Shown: one piece after another, positions 51,005 through 59,402 of the stretch
Position numbering within the stretch: position 1 is the first letter of the stretch
How the letters are laid out: each line of letters opens with the position of its first letter
Assembly: GCF_042738955.1 (NCBI RefSeq)
Contig: NZ_JBHYHC010000037.1
Location: 1 to 64,000 of the forward strand
Reading direction: 5' to 3'
From: Umezawaea sp042738955
GTDB taxonomy: Bacteria; Actinomycetota; Actinomycetes; Mycobacteriales; Pseudonocardiaceae
DNA: 64,000 bases
Notes under the pieces: generated by a model
What the model was told of the DNA's origin: nothing
The model's input: only the letters and a program-made list of their open reading frames with translations
Database searches by the model: none
Made by a program: the position numbers and the translations under genes

Positions 51005-51921
51005 ACGACCCGGTCGATCGTCCCGCCCCGCAACGGCGAGGCGCACCGCGAACACGCCGACCGCGGCCGGAACGCGTGCCCGGCGTGCCCGTAGACCAGC
51101 GCCGGGCCCTCGGGGGAGCGGAACCACCGCTGCGCCCACTCCATCGTGTGCACGGCGACGGGGAAGAACGCGAGACCCTTGGCCGTCAGGCGGTAGTCGT
51201 CGGTCAGGACGCCGAGGTCGACGAACGTCCGCAGCCGGTCCGCGATCACCACCGGCGGCGCGGACAGGCGTTCCTCGAAGTCGCGGAACCGCCGCGCCCC
51301 CTGGAACGCGGCCCCCAGCAGCGCGCACGACCACCGGTTGCCCACCAGCGCCGTGGTCTGCGGGAAGAACCCCTCCCGGTGCCCCGGCGCGGACGCGGCC
51401 CGCCGCCGGGTCGTGGCCGACGGCATCGACCGCTCCCACGTGCCGCTGGGCCCGAACCCGCCGGTGAGGTCACGCGGCCGCACCGGTTCCGAGCACGTGC
51501 CGCACACCAGGACGGGCTCGAAGAACTCGCCGCACTCCCGGTGGCGCATCCGGGGCAGCTCCTCGGCGTGCTGCTCCACGAAGGACAGTTCCCACGCCCA
51601 CACGCCCAGCAGGATCGGCCACACGCCCCGACCCCGCCCGGTCAGCCGGTACTCGAACCGCTCCGGCCGCTCCTGGTAGACCACGCGCTCCAGCAGCCCG
51701 AACTCGGTCAGCCGCGCCAGCCTGCCGGTCAGCACGGCGTGCGAGATCGGCAGCCTCCGCATCCAGTCGCCGTACAGGCGCGTGCCCTGGAGGGCGTGGC
51801 GCAGGATCAGCAGCGTCCACTCGTCGCCGAGCAGGCCCAGCGCCACGCCGATCGGGTTGCGCCCGCCCGCGGGCAGCGCCGTGACGTCCTCAGAGACCGA
51901 GGGCAGCAGCGGCATCGTCAC
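51001..51921 (-). CDS. Tandem HxlR-type transcriptional regulator
   Basis: Product of 306 aa with two HxlR/winged-helix domains. The first (about residues 20-125) has IGVALGLLGDEWTLLILRHAL and RLPISHAVLTGRLARLTEFGLL; the second (about 185-280) has TTALVGNRWSCALLGAAFQG and LSAPPVVIADRLRTFVDLGVL. Two Cys pairs (LVCGTCSEP and SACSRCASP) follow each domain and could bind zinc or sense redox. GTG 51921 or ATG 51915 may be the start; both lie inside the end of the carotenoid oxygenase gene, so the genes are coupled. Confidence 0.85.
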   Translation of the reverse strand: MTMPLLPSVSEDVTALPAGGRNPIGVALGLLGDEWTLLILRHALQGTRLYGDWMRRLPISHAVLTGRLARLTEFGLLERVVYQERPERFEYRLTGRGRGVWPILLGVWAWELSFVEQHAEELPRMRHRECGEFFEPVLVCGTCSEPVRPRDLTGGFGPSGTWERSMPSATTRRRAASAPGHREGFFPQTTALVGNRWSCALLGAAFQGARRFRDFEERLSAPPVVIADRLRTFVDLGVLTDDYRLTAKGLAFFPVAVHTMEWAQRWFRSPEGPALVYGHAGHAFRPRSACSRCASPLRGGTIDRVV

Positions 51922-53404
51922 TCGTCCGCCAGTTCGGCAGGCTCTCCCCGGACGCCCACGTGGCGTGCGTGCCGCTGGACACCCGCTCGGGCAGCCGCAC
52001 CCGCGCCACCGGGCCGTTCGCGACGTTCCGCGCGTCGAACACCAGGCACTCCGACAGGTTCCGGTTCATGTCGACGGTGATCGTGACGAGGTAGCCGTCG
52101 TCCTCGCTCGTCGCGCCGGGCCGGGGAGCCATCACCGTCTCGCTGCCGAACACGCCGTCGCCGAACGGGTAGCGCTCCTCGGCCCCGGTCAGCAGGTCGT
52201 GCTTCACCAGGCCGTTGAACAGGAACCAGCCCGGCTCGCCGGTCGCCGCGTACACGTACTGGTACGCACGGCCGCCGTGCGCGGCGTTGATCATGCCGAA
52301 CTCGGTGACGCTGTCGGAGATCCGCTCCTCCTTGACCTGCCCGGTGGCCAGGTTCAGCCGCCACCGGTGCAGCTTGGTCTGCAACCGCTCCAGCGCCAGC
52401 CCGCGGAACACCCGCTCGCGGTTGTCCGCGGAGCCGTTGAACTTCGGCATCGGGTCGCCCTGGAAGAAGCCGTCCAGGACGATCTCGTCGCCCTCCTCGT
52501 AGGCGTTGGTCCAGTGCAGCACGTACGTCGGGTCCGCCTCGAACCACCGCACGTCCGCGTTGCCTCCACGCCGGGGCACCACGCCCAGCCGCAACGGGAG
52601 GTCGCGGTGGAAGCGCGGGACGTGCGCGCCCTGCTTGAGCAGCTCGGCGTCCCAGAACAGCGGGCAGTCGTTGAGGATCGCGTAGTTGTCGGTGAACGCC
52701 ATGTCGTGCGGCAGGCGCGGGCCGGGCAGTTCGATGCCCGTGTAGTGGGCCAGCTTGTCGTCCGCTCCCACGACGCCGTAGTGCAGGTACGGGGATTTCT
52801 TGCCGTAGCCGAAGAACAGCAGCTCACCGGTGCGCGGGTCGACCTTGGTGTGCGCGCTGACGCCGACCGAGGACGGGAACTTGCCCTCCCAGTCGGACTT
52901 GCCGAGCGTGTCGAGGGTGAGCGGGTCGAGCCGGTACAGGTCGCCGCACTGGTAGAAGCTGGTCAGCGCCACCCCGGCGTGCACCACGACGTCCGTGCTC
53001 GACGCGTCCTTCATCCGGCCGCGCGCGCCCCACCCCTGCTCCCGGACGGCGCTGTTCGGGTCCTCGGTGACCCCGGCCCACAGCGACCGCTTCTCCTCCT
53101 GCTCGGCCAGGAACCCGTCAGTGCGGACGAACCTGTTGCGGTAGAAGGCCTTCCCGTCGCGGAACCCGACGACGTGGACCATGCCGTCGCCGTCGAACGG
53201 GTGGTAGCGCTCGATCGCCGGGTGCAGCGCGGTCTCGGTGTTGCGCAGGTACACGCCGTCGAGGTCGGGCGGGATCTCGCCCACCACGTCTAGGTCGTCC
53301 GCGCGCCACTCCGTCGTCTGCCCCTGCCACGCCCCCGTGCGGTACGGGTGGTCGTCGTCGGCGGGGAGGGTGCTGAGCACGCGTCCGAGAACTTCCACGT
53401 CCAT
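51890..53404 (-). CDS. Carotenoid oxygenase-family dioxygenase
   Basis: Product of 504 aa. The four iron-binding histidines are in place: His185 (SAHTK), His233 (LPHDMAF), His297 (VLHWTN) and His480 (GTHATW). The family cleaves conjugated double bonds in carotenoids, stilbenes (lignostilbene) or other phenylpropanoids. The length and the SAHTKVDPRTGELLFFGY segment are typical. It is followed, with overlap, by the tandem HxlR regulator. Stilbenoid or lignin-fragment cleavage is plausible in a soil actinomycete; the substrate cannot be fixed. Confidence 0.92.
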   Translation of the reverse strand: MDVEVLGRVLSTLPADDDHPYRTGAWQGQTTEWRADDLDVVGEIPPDLDGVYLRNTETALHPAIERYHPFDGDGMVHVVGFRDGKAFYRNRFVRTDGFLAEQEEKRSLWAGVTEDPNSAVREQGWGARGRMKDASSTDVVVHAGVALTSFYQCGDLYRLDPLTLDTLGKSDWEGKFPSSVGVSAHTKVDPRTGELLFFGYGKKSPYLHYGVVGADDKLAHYTGIELPGPRLPHDMAFTDNYAILNDCPLFWDAELLKQGAHVPRFHRDLPLRLGVVPRRGGNADVRWFEADPTYVLHWTNAYEEGDEIVLDGFFQGDPMPKFNGSADNRERVFRGLALERLQTKLHRWRLNLATGQVKEERISDSVTEFGMINAAHGGRAYQYVYAATGEPGWFLFNGLVKHDLLTGAEERYPFGDGVFGSETVMAPRPGATSEDDGYLVTITVDMNRNLSECLVFDARNVANGPVARVRLPERVSSGTHATWASGESLPNWRTSDDAAAALGL

Positions 53405-53529
53405 GGTTCGGGCTCCCTGGGTCGGATCCTCCCTTACTACAACAAGCAGAGTGACCGGTCAACGGCGTCGGGTGGTCGACCGCGGGCGATCACCCGTACG
53501 GTGCTCGCCTGCGAGGAGGAGGTCCTGGG

Positions 53530-54105
53530 GTGGTCAGGGAGCAAGCCGGTCAGGTGCTCGCGGCGAACCTGCGCGCGCTGCGCGACCACGGCGGTCTGTC
53601 GCTGTCGGAGTTGGCGCGCCGGTCGGGCATCGCCAAGGGCACGCTGTCGCAGCTGGAGTCGGGGGCGGGCAACCCCACCATCGACACGGTGTTCAGTTTG
53701 TCGAACGCTCTGGGGGTGCCGGTGTCCGACCTGCTGACCGCGCCCGCCGAGTCCGAGGTCGTGCTGGTGCGCGCGGCCGACCTCGACGTGCTGTCCAGCA
53801 ACGCCGTCGACCTGCGCATGGTCCGCAGGCTGACGCTCGGGGACACCGTCGTCGAGGTGTACGACCAGCGCGTCCGACCCGGCCAGACCCAGTACTCGGC
53901 GGGCCACCCTGGCCGCGAGCACGTGCTGGTCACGTCAGGAGTGCTCCGGGTCGGCCCAGCGGCAGCGCCCTACGAGTTGGGGCCAGGCGACTACGTGTGC
54001 TTCCCGGCCCAAGGCGCGCACACCTACGAGACGGTCGGCGGCCCGGTGGAGTCCGTGCTGCTGCTGGAGTACCCGGACGGCGTGCACGCCTCGCACGGGG
54101 ATTGA
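53530..54105 (+). CDS. XRE-HTH plus cupin regulator
   Basis: Product of 191 aa from GTG 53530. The N-terminal helix-turn-helix (LRALRDHGGLSLSELARRSGIAKGTLSQLESG) is XRE-type, and the C-terminal 100 residues form a cupin (REHVLVTSGVLRVG, ELGPGDYVCFPAQGAHTYE). This PuuR/HipB-cupin arrangement senses small molecules. It precedes the hydroxyproline operon by 48 bp on the same strand, so it may be co-transcribed with it and repress it in the absence of hydroxyproline. Confidence 0.9.
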   Translation: MVREQAGQVLAANLRALRDHGGLSLSELARRSGIAKGTLSQLESGAGNPTIDTVFSLSNALGVPVSDLLTAPAESEVVLVRAADLDVLSSNAVDLRMVRRLTLGDTVVEVYDQRVRPGQTQYSAGHPGREHVLVTSGVLRVGPAAAPYELGPGDYVCFPAQGAHTYETVGGPVESVLLLEYPDGVHASHGD

Positions 54106-54153
54106 CCCTGCTGAGGTCCGCGCTTACGCTCCGGGTGTTCACTTCGCTGAACG

Positions 54154-55311
54154 ATGGGGGTGCGCGTGCGGTACCCGGACGTGGTCGTGGTCGGCTCGGG
54201 CGTCATCGGCGCGGCGTGCGCCGAGGCGCTGAGCGCGGCCGGGCTGCGGGTCACCGTGCTGGACCGCGGCCCGCTCGGCGCGGGCACGAGCGCGGCGGGC
54301 GAGGGCAACGTCCTGGTCTCCGACAAGGAACCGGGCCCGGAACTCGACCTGGCCCTCGCGTCGCTGCTCCTGTGGCCCGCGCTGCTCGACCGGCTGGGCG
54401 TGGACGTCGAGTGGGACGCCAAGGGCGGCCTGGTCGTGGCCACGAGCCCGGACGCCGCCGAGGCCCTGGCCGGTTTCGCGGCCTCCCAGCGCACGGCGGG
54501 CGTGGACGCCCGGCCGATCACTCCGACCGAGGCCCTCGACCGCGAACCCCACCTGACACGAGCCGTCGTCGGCGCGGTCCACTACCCCCAGGACGCCCAG
54601 CTCCAGCCCGTCCTCGTGACAAAAGCCCTGCTCGCGGTAGCGGCGGGTCGCGGCACCACGCTGCGCCCCGGCGTCCGAGCACTCGGCCTGCGCCGCACCG
54701 CGGGCGCCGTGTCCGCCGTGGTGACCGACGACGGCGACCTGCCCTGCGGCGCGGTGGTCAACGCCTGCGGCCCATGGGCGGGGGAGACCGCCACGGCGTT
54801 CGACTCGCCGATCACCGTGCTGCCCCGCCGAGGCGTGGTGCTGGTGACCGCCGCCCTTCCGCCGACCGTGCGGCACAAGGTGTACGACGCCGACTACGTG
54901 GGCGCGGTCGCCAGCGGCGACGCCGACCTCCAAGTCTCGACCGTGGTCGAGTCCACCGCGGGCGGCACCGTCCTCATCGGCTCCAGCCGTGAACGAGTGG
55001 GGTTCGACGCGGCACTGCGAGTCGAAGTGCCCCGCGCCTTGGCCAAGCGGGCGGTCGCGCTGTTCCCCGTGCTGGCGGACGTCCCCGTGCTGCGCGCCTA
55101 CGGCGGCTTCCGCCCGTACGCGCCAGACCACCTCCCGATCATCGGCCCCGACCCCCGCACTCCGGGCCTCTGGCACGCGACCGGCCACGAGGGCGCGGGC
55201 ATCGGCCTCGCGGCCGCCACCGGCCGCCTGCTCACCGACCTCCTCACCAGCGCGGAACCCGTGGTCGACCCGACCCCGTTCCGCGTCGACCGACCGGGGG
55301 TGTGCCCATGA
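54154..55311 (+). CDS. D-hydroxyproline dehydrogenase, FAD catalytic (DAO) subunit
   Basis: Product of 385 aa. A D-amino-acid oxidase-like flavoprotein: VVVVGSGVIGAACAEALSAAGL at the N-terminus, a SAAGEGNVLVSDKEPG segment found in the hydroxyproline/HcnC branch, and GGFRPYAPDHLPIIGPDPRTPGLWHATGHEGAGIGLA at the C-terminus. With the two following genes it forms the heteromeric dehydrogenase that oxidises cis-4-hydroxy-D-proline to a pyrroline. It is the first enzyme gene of the operon; its stop overlaps the 2Fe-2S gene by 4 bp. Confidence 0.87.
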   Translation: MGVRVRYPDVVVVGSGVIGAACAEALSAAGLRVTVLDRGPLGAGTSAAGEGNVLVSDKEPGPELDLALASLLLWPALLDRLGVDVEWDAKGGLVVATSPDAAEALAGFAASQRTAGVDARPITPTEALDREPHLTRAVVGAVHYPQDAQLQPVLVTKALLAVAAGRGTTLRPGVRALGLRRTAGAVSAVVTDDGDLPCGAVVNACGPWAGETATAFDSPITVLPRRGVVLVTAALPPTVRHKVYDADYVGAVASGDADLQVSTVVESTAGGTVLIGSSRERVGFDAALRVEVPRALAKRAVALFPVLADVPVLRAYGGFRPYAPDHLPIIGPDPRTPGLWHATGHEGAGIGLAAATGRLLTDLLTSAEPVVDPTPFRVDRPGVCP

Positions 55312-55565
55312 GGATCACCATCGACGGCGAGCCGCACGACGTGCCACCGGACCGGACCCTGGCAGCCGTGCTGATCGCCGCGGGCCGCCCGTCGTGGCGC
55401 ACGACCAGGACCAACGACCGTCCGCGCGGCGTGTTCTGCGGCATCGGCGTGTGCTTCGACTGCCTGCTCGTGGTCAACGGCGTCCCCGACGTCCGCGCCT
55501 GCCAGCGGTTCCCGGCGGACGGCGACGTCGTGCGCACCCAACACGGGGCGGAGCTGCCGGAATGA
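55308..55565 (+). CDS. D-hydroxyproline dehydrogenase, small 2Fe-2S subunit
   Basis: Product of 85 aa from ATG 55308. The [2Fe-2S] cysteines are in CGIGVCFDC (44, 49, 52) with a fourth Cys64 in VRACQRF. This is the HcnA-like electron-transfer subunit. It overlaps the genes on both sides by 4 bp, so the three subunits are made in equal order. Confidence 0.9.
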   Translation: MRITIDGEPHDVPPDRTLAAVLIAAGRPSWRTTRTNDRPRGVFCGIGVCFDCLLVVNGVPDVRACQRFPADGDVVRTQHGAELPE

Positions 55566-56845
55566 GGGTCGTCGTCGTGGGCGGAGGCCCCGCCGGACTC
55601 GCCGCGGCCGACGCGGCGGCCCAGGCGGGCGCGGACGTCGTCCTGGTGGACTCCGAACCGCGATTGGGCGGCCAGTACCACCGCGGCACCGAACAGCACG
55701 TGGACCCCCGAGTCCGCCACCTGCCGCTGAGCACGGTCTGGGCCACCGAAGGCCGACGGCTCCACGTTCGAACCCGCCCCGCCGACAGCCCTCACCGCAC
55801 CGGCCAGGTCCTCGACGCCGACGCCGTCGTGCTCGCCACCGGCGCACACGACCACGTGGTCCCGTTCCCCGGCTGGGACCTCCCCGGCGTCTACACCGCC
55901 GGAGCCGCGCAAACCCTGGCCAAGGCCCATGGCGTCGCCGTGGGCGAACGGGTGGTCGTGTCCGGCACCGGCCCGTTCCTCCTGCCCGTCGCCCACGAGT
56001 TGCGGAAGATCACCAGGGTCGTCGCGCTGCTGGAGGCCAACGGCGTCGGCGGCTGGGCGCGGCACCCGTGGGCGGCGGCGGGCAAGCTGGGGGAGTTGGC
56101 GGGCTACGCGCACCTCCTTCCCCGCGTCCGCACCCGAACGGCCGTGGTCGCCGCCCACGGCGAGGACCGCGTCACGGCGGTCACGGTGGCTCGGCTGAAC
56201 CCCGACTGGTCGATCCGCGAGGACACCCGCCGACGAATCGCCGTGGACGCGGTCTGCGTGGGCCACGGCTTCACCCCGCGCCTGGACCTCGCCGTCAGCA
56301 TCGGCTGCGACATCGTCAACGGCTTCGTGCGCGTCGACACCACCGGCGCGACCTCGATCCCCGGCGTCTACGCGGCGGGCGAGATCACCGGCATCGGCGG
56401 CGCGGCCCTGGCCGCCGCCGAGGGCACGGTCGCGGGATCAGCCGCCGCTCGCGCCCCCCAACCACCCCTGGACGCCCTCCGCGCTGTACGCCGAGGCAGG
56501 GCCTTCGCGGCTGCCCTGGCCTCCGCCCACCCACTGCCATCCGGCCGCCACACCTGGCTCACCCCGGACACCACGCTGTGCCGGTGCGAGGAGGTGACCG
56601 TGCGCGATCTCGACGCCGCACTCGCCCGAGGTGCGGCCGACGGTCGCACCCTGAAGCTGACCAGCCGCGCGGGCCTGGGCCTGTGCCAGGGCCGCGTGTG
56701 CGGCCGTGAGGTCACGGCCCTGGCCACCACCCGGCTGGGCCACCCGCTGCCCGACGCCGAAGCGTTCCACCGCAGACCGTTCGCCACGCCGGTGCGCCTG
56801 GGCGAACTGGCCGACACACCCCTGCTGCCCGAGGAGGACCCGTGA
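55562..56845 (+). CDS. D-hydroxyproline dehydrogenase, NAD(P)/FAD (HcnB-like) subunit
   Basis: Product of 427 aa from ATG 55562. Two dinucleotide folds are visible: VVVVGGGPAGLAAADAAAQAGADVVLVD and VVVSGTGPFLLPVAHELRK, with GVYAAGEITGIGGAALA in between them and the C-terminus. A C-terminal Cys cluster (LCRCEEVTVRDL and LGLCQGRVCG) of the BFD-like 2Fe-2S type ends the protein. It accepts electrons from the catalytic subunit. Overlaps of 4 bp with both neighbours show tight coupling. Confidence 0.9.
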   Translation: MRVVVVGGGPAGLAAADAAAQAGADVVLVDSEPRLGGQYHRGTEQHVDPRVRHLPLSTVWATEGRRLHVRTRPADSPHRTGQVLDADAVVLATGAHDHVVPFPGWDLPGVYTAGAAQTLAKAHGVAVGERVVVSGTGPFLLPVAHELRKITRVVALLEANGVGGWARHPWAAAGKLGELAGYAHLLPRVRTRTAVVAAHGEDRVTAVTVARLNPDWSIREDTRRRIAVDAVCVGHGFTPRLDLAVSIGCDIVNGFVRVDTTGATSIPGVYAAGEITGIGGAALAAAEGTVAGSAAARAPQPPLDALRAVRRGRAFAAALASAHPLPSGRHTWLTPDTTLCRCEEVTVRDLDAALARGAADGRTLKLTSRAGLGLCQGRVCGREVTALATTRLGHPLPDAEAFHRRPFATPVRLGELADTPLLPEEDP

Positions 56846-57750
56846 CCGAACGACTCGACGGCGTGATCGTGGCGACCGCGCTGCCCTACGCCGAGGACCC
56901 GAGCGCCCCGGCGGGCCTCCGGCCGGACCTGGACCGCTACGCCGAGCACTGCCGGTGGGTCGTGGACAACGGCTGTCGCGGCGTGGGCCCGAACGGCTCC
57001 CTGGGCGAGTACTCGTCCCTCACCGACACCGAGCGCCGTGACGTCGTTCGCACGGCCGTCGCGGCAGTGGGCCACGACGCCGTGGTGGTGGTCGGCGTCC
57101 ACGGCCCCGGCTCACACCAGGCCCGCCACTGGGCCGAACTGGCGGCCGAGGACGGTGCGGACGGCGTCCTGTGCCTGCCGCCGACGATGTACCGCGCCAA
57201 CCCGCGTGAGGTCGTCGCCCACTTCACCGAGGTCGCGGCCGTGGGCCTGCCGGTGATGGTCTACAACAACCCGTTCGACACCAAGGTCGACCTCACCCCG
57301 GCACTGCTGGAGGAGATCGCCGCCATCGACAACGTCGTGGCGGTGAAGGAGTTCTCCGGCGACGTCCGCCGAGTCCTGGAGATCCGCGAACGCGCACCGG
57401 GCCTGACCGTGGTCTCCGGCGCGGACGACGTGGTCCTCGAGTCGCTGCTGATGGGTGCCACCGGCTGGTTCGCCGGGTTCCCCAACGTCTTCCCGGCCGA
57501 ATCCGCCCGCCTGTTCGAGCTGGCCACGACCGGCAAGGTCGAGGAGGCACGGGCCCTCTACGAGCCACTGGTGGCGGCGTTCCGCTGGGACTCGCGCGTC
57601 GAGTTCGTGCAGGCCATCAAACGCGGCATGGACGCCGCGGGTCGCTTCGGCGGCCCGTGCAGGCCCCCACGCGGTCCGCTGTCCGCCGAGCAGATCACGG
57701 TCTTGGACGCCGACCTCCGCCGCGCCTTCGACCACCTGAGGGGGGAGTGA
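56842..57750 (+). CDS. DapA-family pyrroline-4-hydroxy-2-carboxylate deaminase
   Basis: Product of 302 aa from GTG 56842. A DHDPS/NAL-type class I aldolase fold: Schiff-base Lys169 is in NVVAVKEFSG and the catalytic Tyr141 in MVYNNP; GPNGSLGEYSSLTDTER is the substrate carboxylate loop. In this operon it should deaminate and dehydrate 1-pyrroline-4-hydroxy-2-carboxylate to alpha-ketoglutarate semialdehyde. The following epimerase gene starts 1 base after its stop. Confidence 0.87.
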   Translation: MTERLDGVIVATALPYAEDPSAPAGLRPDLDRYAEHCRWVVDNGCRGVGPNGSLGEYSSLTDTERRDVVRTAVAAVGHDAVVVVGVHGPGSHQARHWAELAAEDGADGVLCLPPTMYRANPREVVAHFTEVAAVGLPVMVYNNPFDTKVDLTPALLEEIAAIDNVVAVKEFSGDVRRVLEIRERAPGLTVVSGADDVVLESLLMGATGWFAGFPNVFPAESARLFELATTGKVEEARALYEPLVAAFRWDSRVEFVQAIKRGMDAAGRFGGPCRPPRGPLSAEQITVLDADLRRAFDHLRGE

Positions 57751-57751
57751 C

Positions 57752-58744
57752 ATGCGCTCGACCCGCTGCCTCACCGCGGTCGACTCCCACACCGAGGGCA
57801 TGCCCACCAGGGTGATCACCGGCGGCATCGGCGTCATCCCCGGCTCCACCATGGCCGAACGCCGCATGCACTTCATCGAGCACCTCGACCACCTGCGCCG
57901 CTTCCTGGTCAACGAACCACGCGGCCACTCCGCGATGAGCGGCGCGATCCTCCAACCGCCGACCCGCCCGGACGCGGACTGGGGCGTGCTCTACATCGAG
58001 GTGTCCGGCTGCCTCCCCATGTGCGGCCACGGCACGATCGGCGTGGCGACAGTCCTGGTGGAGACGGGAATGGTCACCGTCACCGAACCGGAGACCATCG
58101 TCCGCCTGGACACCCCCGCGGGCTTGGTGGAAGCACGGGTCCAGGTCCACGACGGCCACGCCGACTCCGTGACCATCGAGAACGTCCCGTCGTTCGCCAC
58201 CGAGCTGGACGCCACCGTCACGGTCCCCGGCCTGGGCACGGTCCGCTACGACATGGCGTTCGGCGGCAACTTCTACGCGATCCTCCCGCTGGCGGACCTG
58301 GACATCCCCTTCGACCGCTCGGAGAAGGACCGCATCCTCAAGGCGGGCCTGGACATCATGGCCGCCATCGACACGACCGCCCGCCCGGTCCACCCCCGTG
58401 ACCCGTCCATCAGCGGCTGCAAACACGTCCAGTTCACCGCGCCGGGCCGCGACGGCAGCGACTCCCGCAACGCCATGGCGATCCACCCCGGCTGGTTCGA
58501 CCGTTCCCCGTGCGGCACAGGCACCTCAGCCCGCCTGGCTCAACTGCACGCGCGCGGCGAACTCCGGTTGGGCGAGGACCACGTCAACGAATCCCTGCTG
58601 GGCACCAGGTTCACCGGCCGCCTGGTCAGAACAGCCGACCACGACACGGTCATCCCGACGGTCACCGGTCGAGCCTGGATCACCGGCACGGCCCAGTACC
58701 TCCTGGACCCGACCGACCCGTTCCCGGAGGGTTTCGTCCTGTAG
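57752..58744 (+). CDS. 4-Hydroxyproline 2-epimerase (proline racemase family)
   Basis: Product of 330 aa. The two catalytic cysteines of the proline racemase family are Cys91 (MCGHGTIG) and Cys254 (SPCGTGTSA), so it is an active two-base racemase rather than the Ser/Thr dehydratase form. It should interconvert trans-4-hydroxy-L-proline and cis-4-hydroxy-D-proline, the first step of the pathway; the operon has it last. The final aldehyde dehydrogenase (alpha-ketoglutarate semialdehyde to alpha-ketoglutarate) is not in the window. Confidence 0.92.
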   Translation: MRSTRCLTAVDSHTEGMPTRVITGGIGVIPGSTMAERRMHFIEHLDHLRRFLVNEPRGHSAMSGAILQPPTRPDADWGVLYIEVSGCLPMCGHGTIGVATVLVETGMVTVTEPETIVRLDTPAGLVEARVQVHDGHADSVTIENVPSFATELDATVTVPGLGTVRYDMAFGGNFYAILPLADLDIPFDRSEKDRILKAGLDIMAAIDTTARPVHPRDPSISGCKHVQFTAPGRDGSDSRNAMAIHPGWFDRSPCGTGTSARLAQLHARGELRLGEDHVNESLLGTRFTGRLVRTADHDTVIPTVTGRAWITGTAQYLLDPTDPFPEGFVL

Positions 58745-58751
58745 CGCGTGA

Positions 58752-59402
58752 TCACTCCACCAGATTCGCGTCGTGCGCGAAGATCGCGGCCTGCACCCGG
58801 TTGGACAGGTCCAGCTTGCTCAACAGCCGGCTCATGTGGGCCTTCACGGTGGCCTGGCTGTTGTGCAGTCGCTCGCCGATCTCCCCGTTGGACAACCCCC
58901 GCCCCACCAGCGCCAGCACTTCCCGCTCCCGATCCGTCAACGCCTTCAACCGACTCCGGGCGTCCTCCCCGATGGGGGAATCACGCTCCACGAAAGCCGA
59001 GATCAGGTTCCGGGTGACCGAGGGCGACAACATCGCCTGCCCATCGGCCACCACGTGCACGGCCTTGATCAAATCCCGAGGCGGCGTGTCCTTGAGCAGG
59101 AAGCCCACCGCCCCGGCCCGCAACGCGGCGTGCACGTACTCGTCCAGGTCGAAGGTCGTCAACACCACGACCTTCGGCGGATCAGCCATGCCCCCGATGG
59201 CTCGGGTGGCCGTCAACCCGTCCGACTGCGGCATCCGGATGTCCATCAGCACCACGTCAGGCCGACACCGAAGAACCCCGGCGACAGCCTCGTCCCCGTT
59301 CCGGGCCTCGGCCACCACCGTGATCTCGTCGTCGGCCTCGAGCATCGTGCGCAACCCGGCGCGCATCAACTCCTCGTCATCGGCGATCAGCACCCGGATC
59401 AT
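58752..59402 (-). CDS. NarL/LuxR-type response regulator
   Basis: Product of 216 aa. Receiver with LIADDEE, phospho-Asp in DVVLMDIRMP and Lys in FLLKDTPP; C-terminal HTH LTDREREVLALVGRGLSNGEIGERLHNSQATVKAHMSRLL. ATG 59402 overlaps the stop of the kinase gene by 4 bp. It closely resembles the other response regulator of the window (37553-38203), so the two systems share ancestry. The target is unknown; it is convergent with the hydroxyproline operon. Confidence 0.93.
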   Translation of the reverse strand: MIRVLIADDEELMRAGLRTMLEADDEITVVAEARNGDEAVAGVLRCRPDVVLMDIRMPQSDGLTATRAIGGMADPPKVVVLTTFDLDEYVHAALRAGAVGFLLKDTPPRDLIKAVHVVADGQAMLSPSVTRNLISAFVERDSPIGEDARSRLKALTDREREVLALVGRGLSNGEIGERLHNSQATVKAHMSRLLSKLDLSNRVQAAIFAHDANLVE

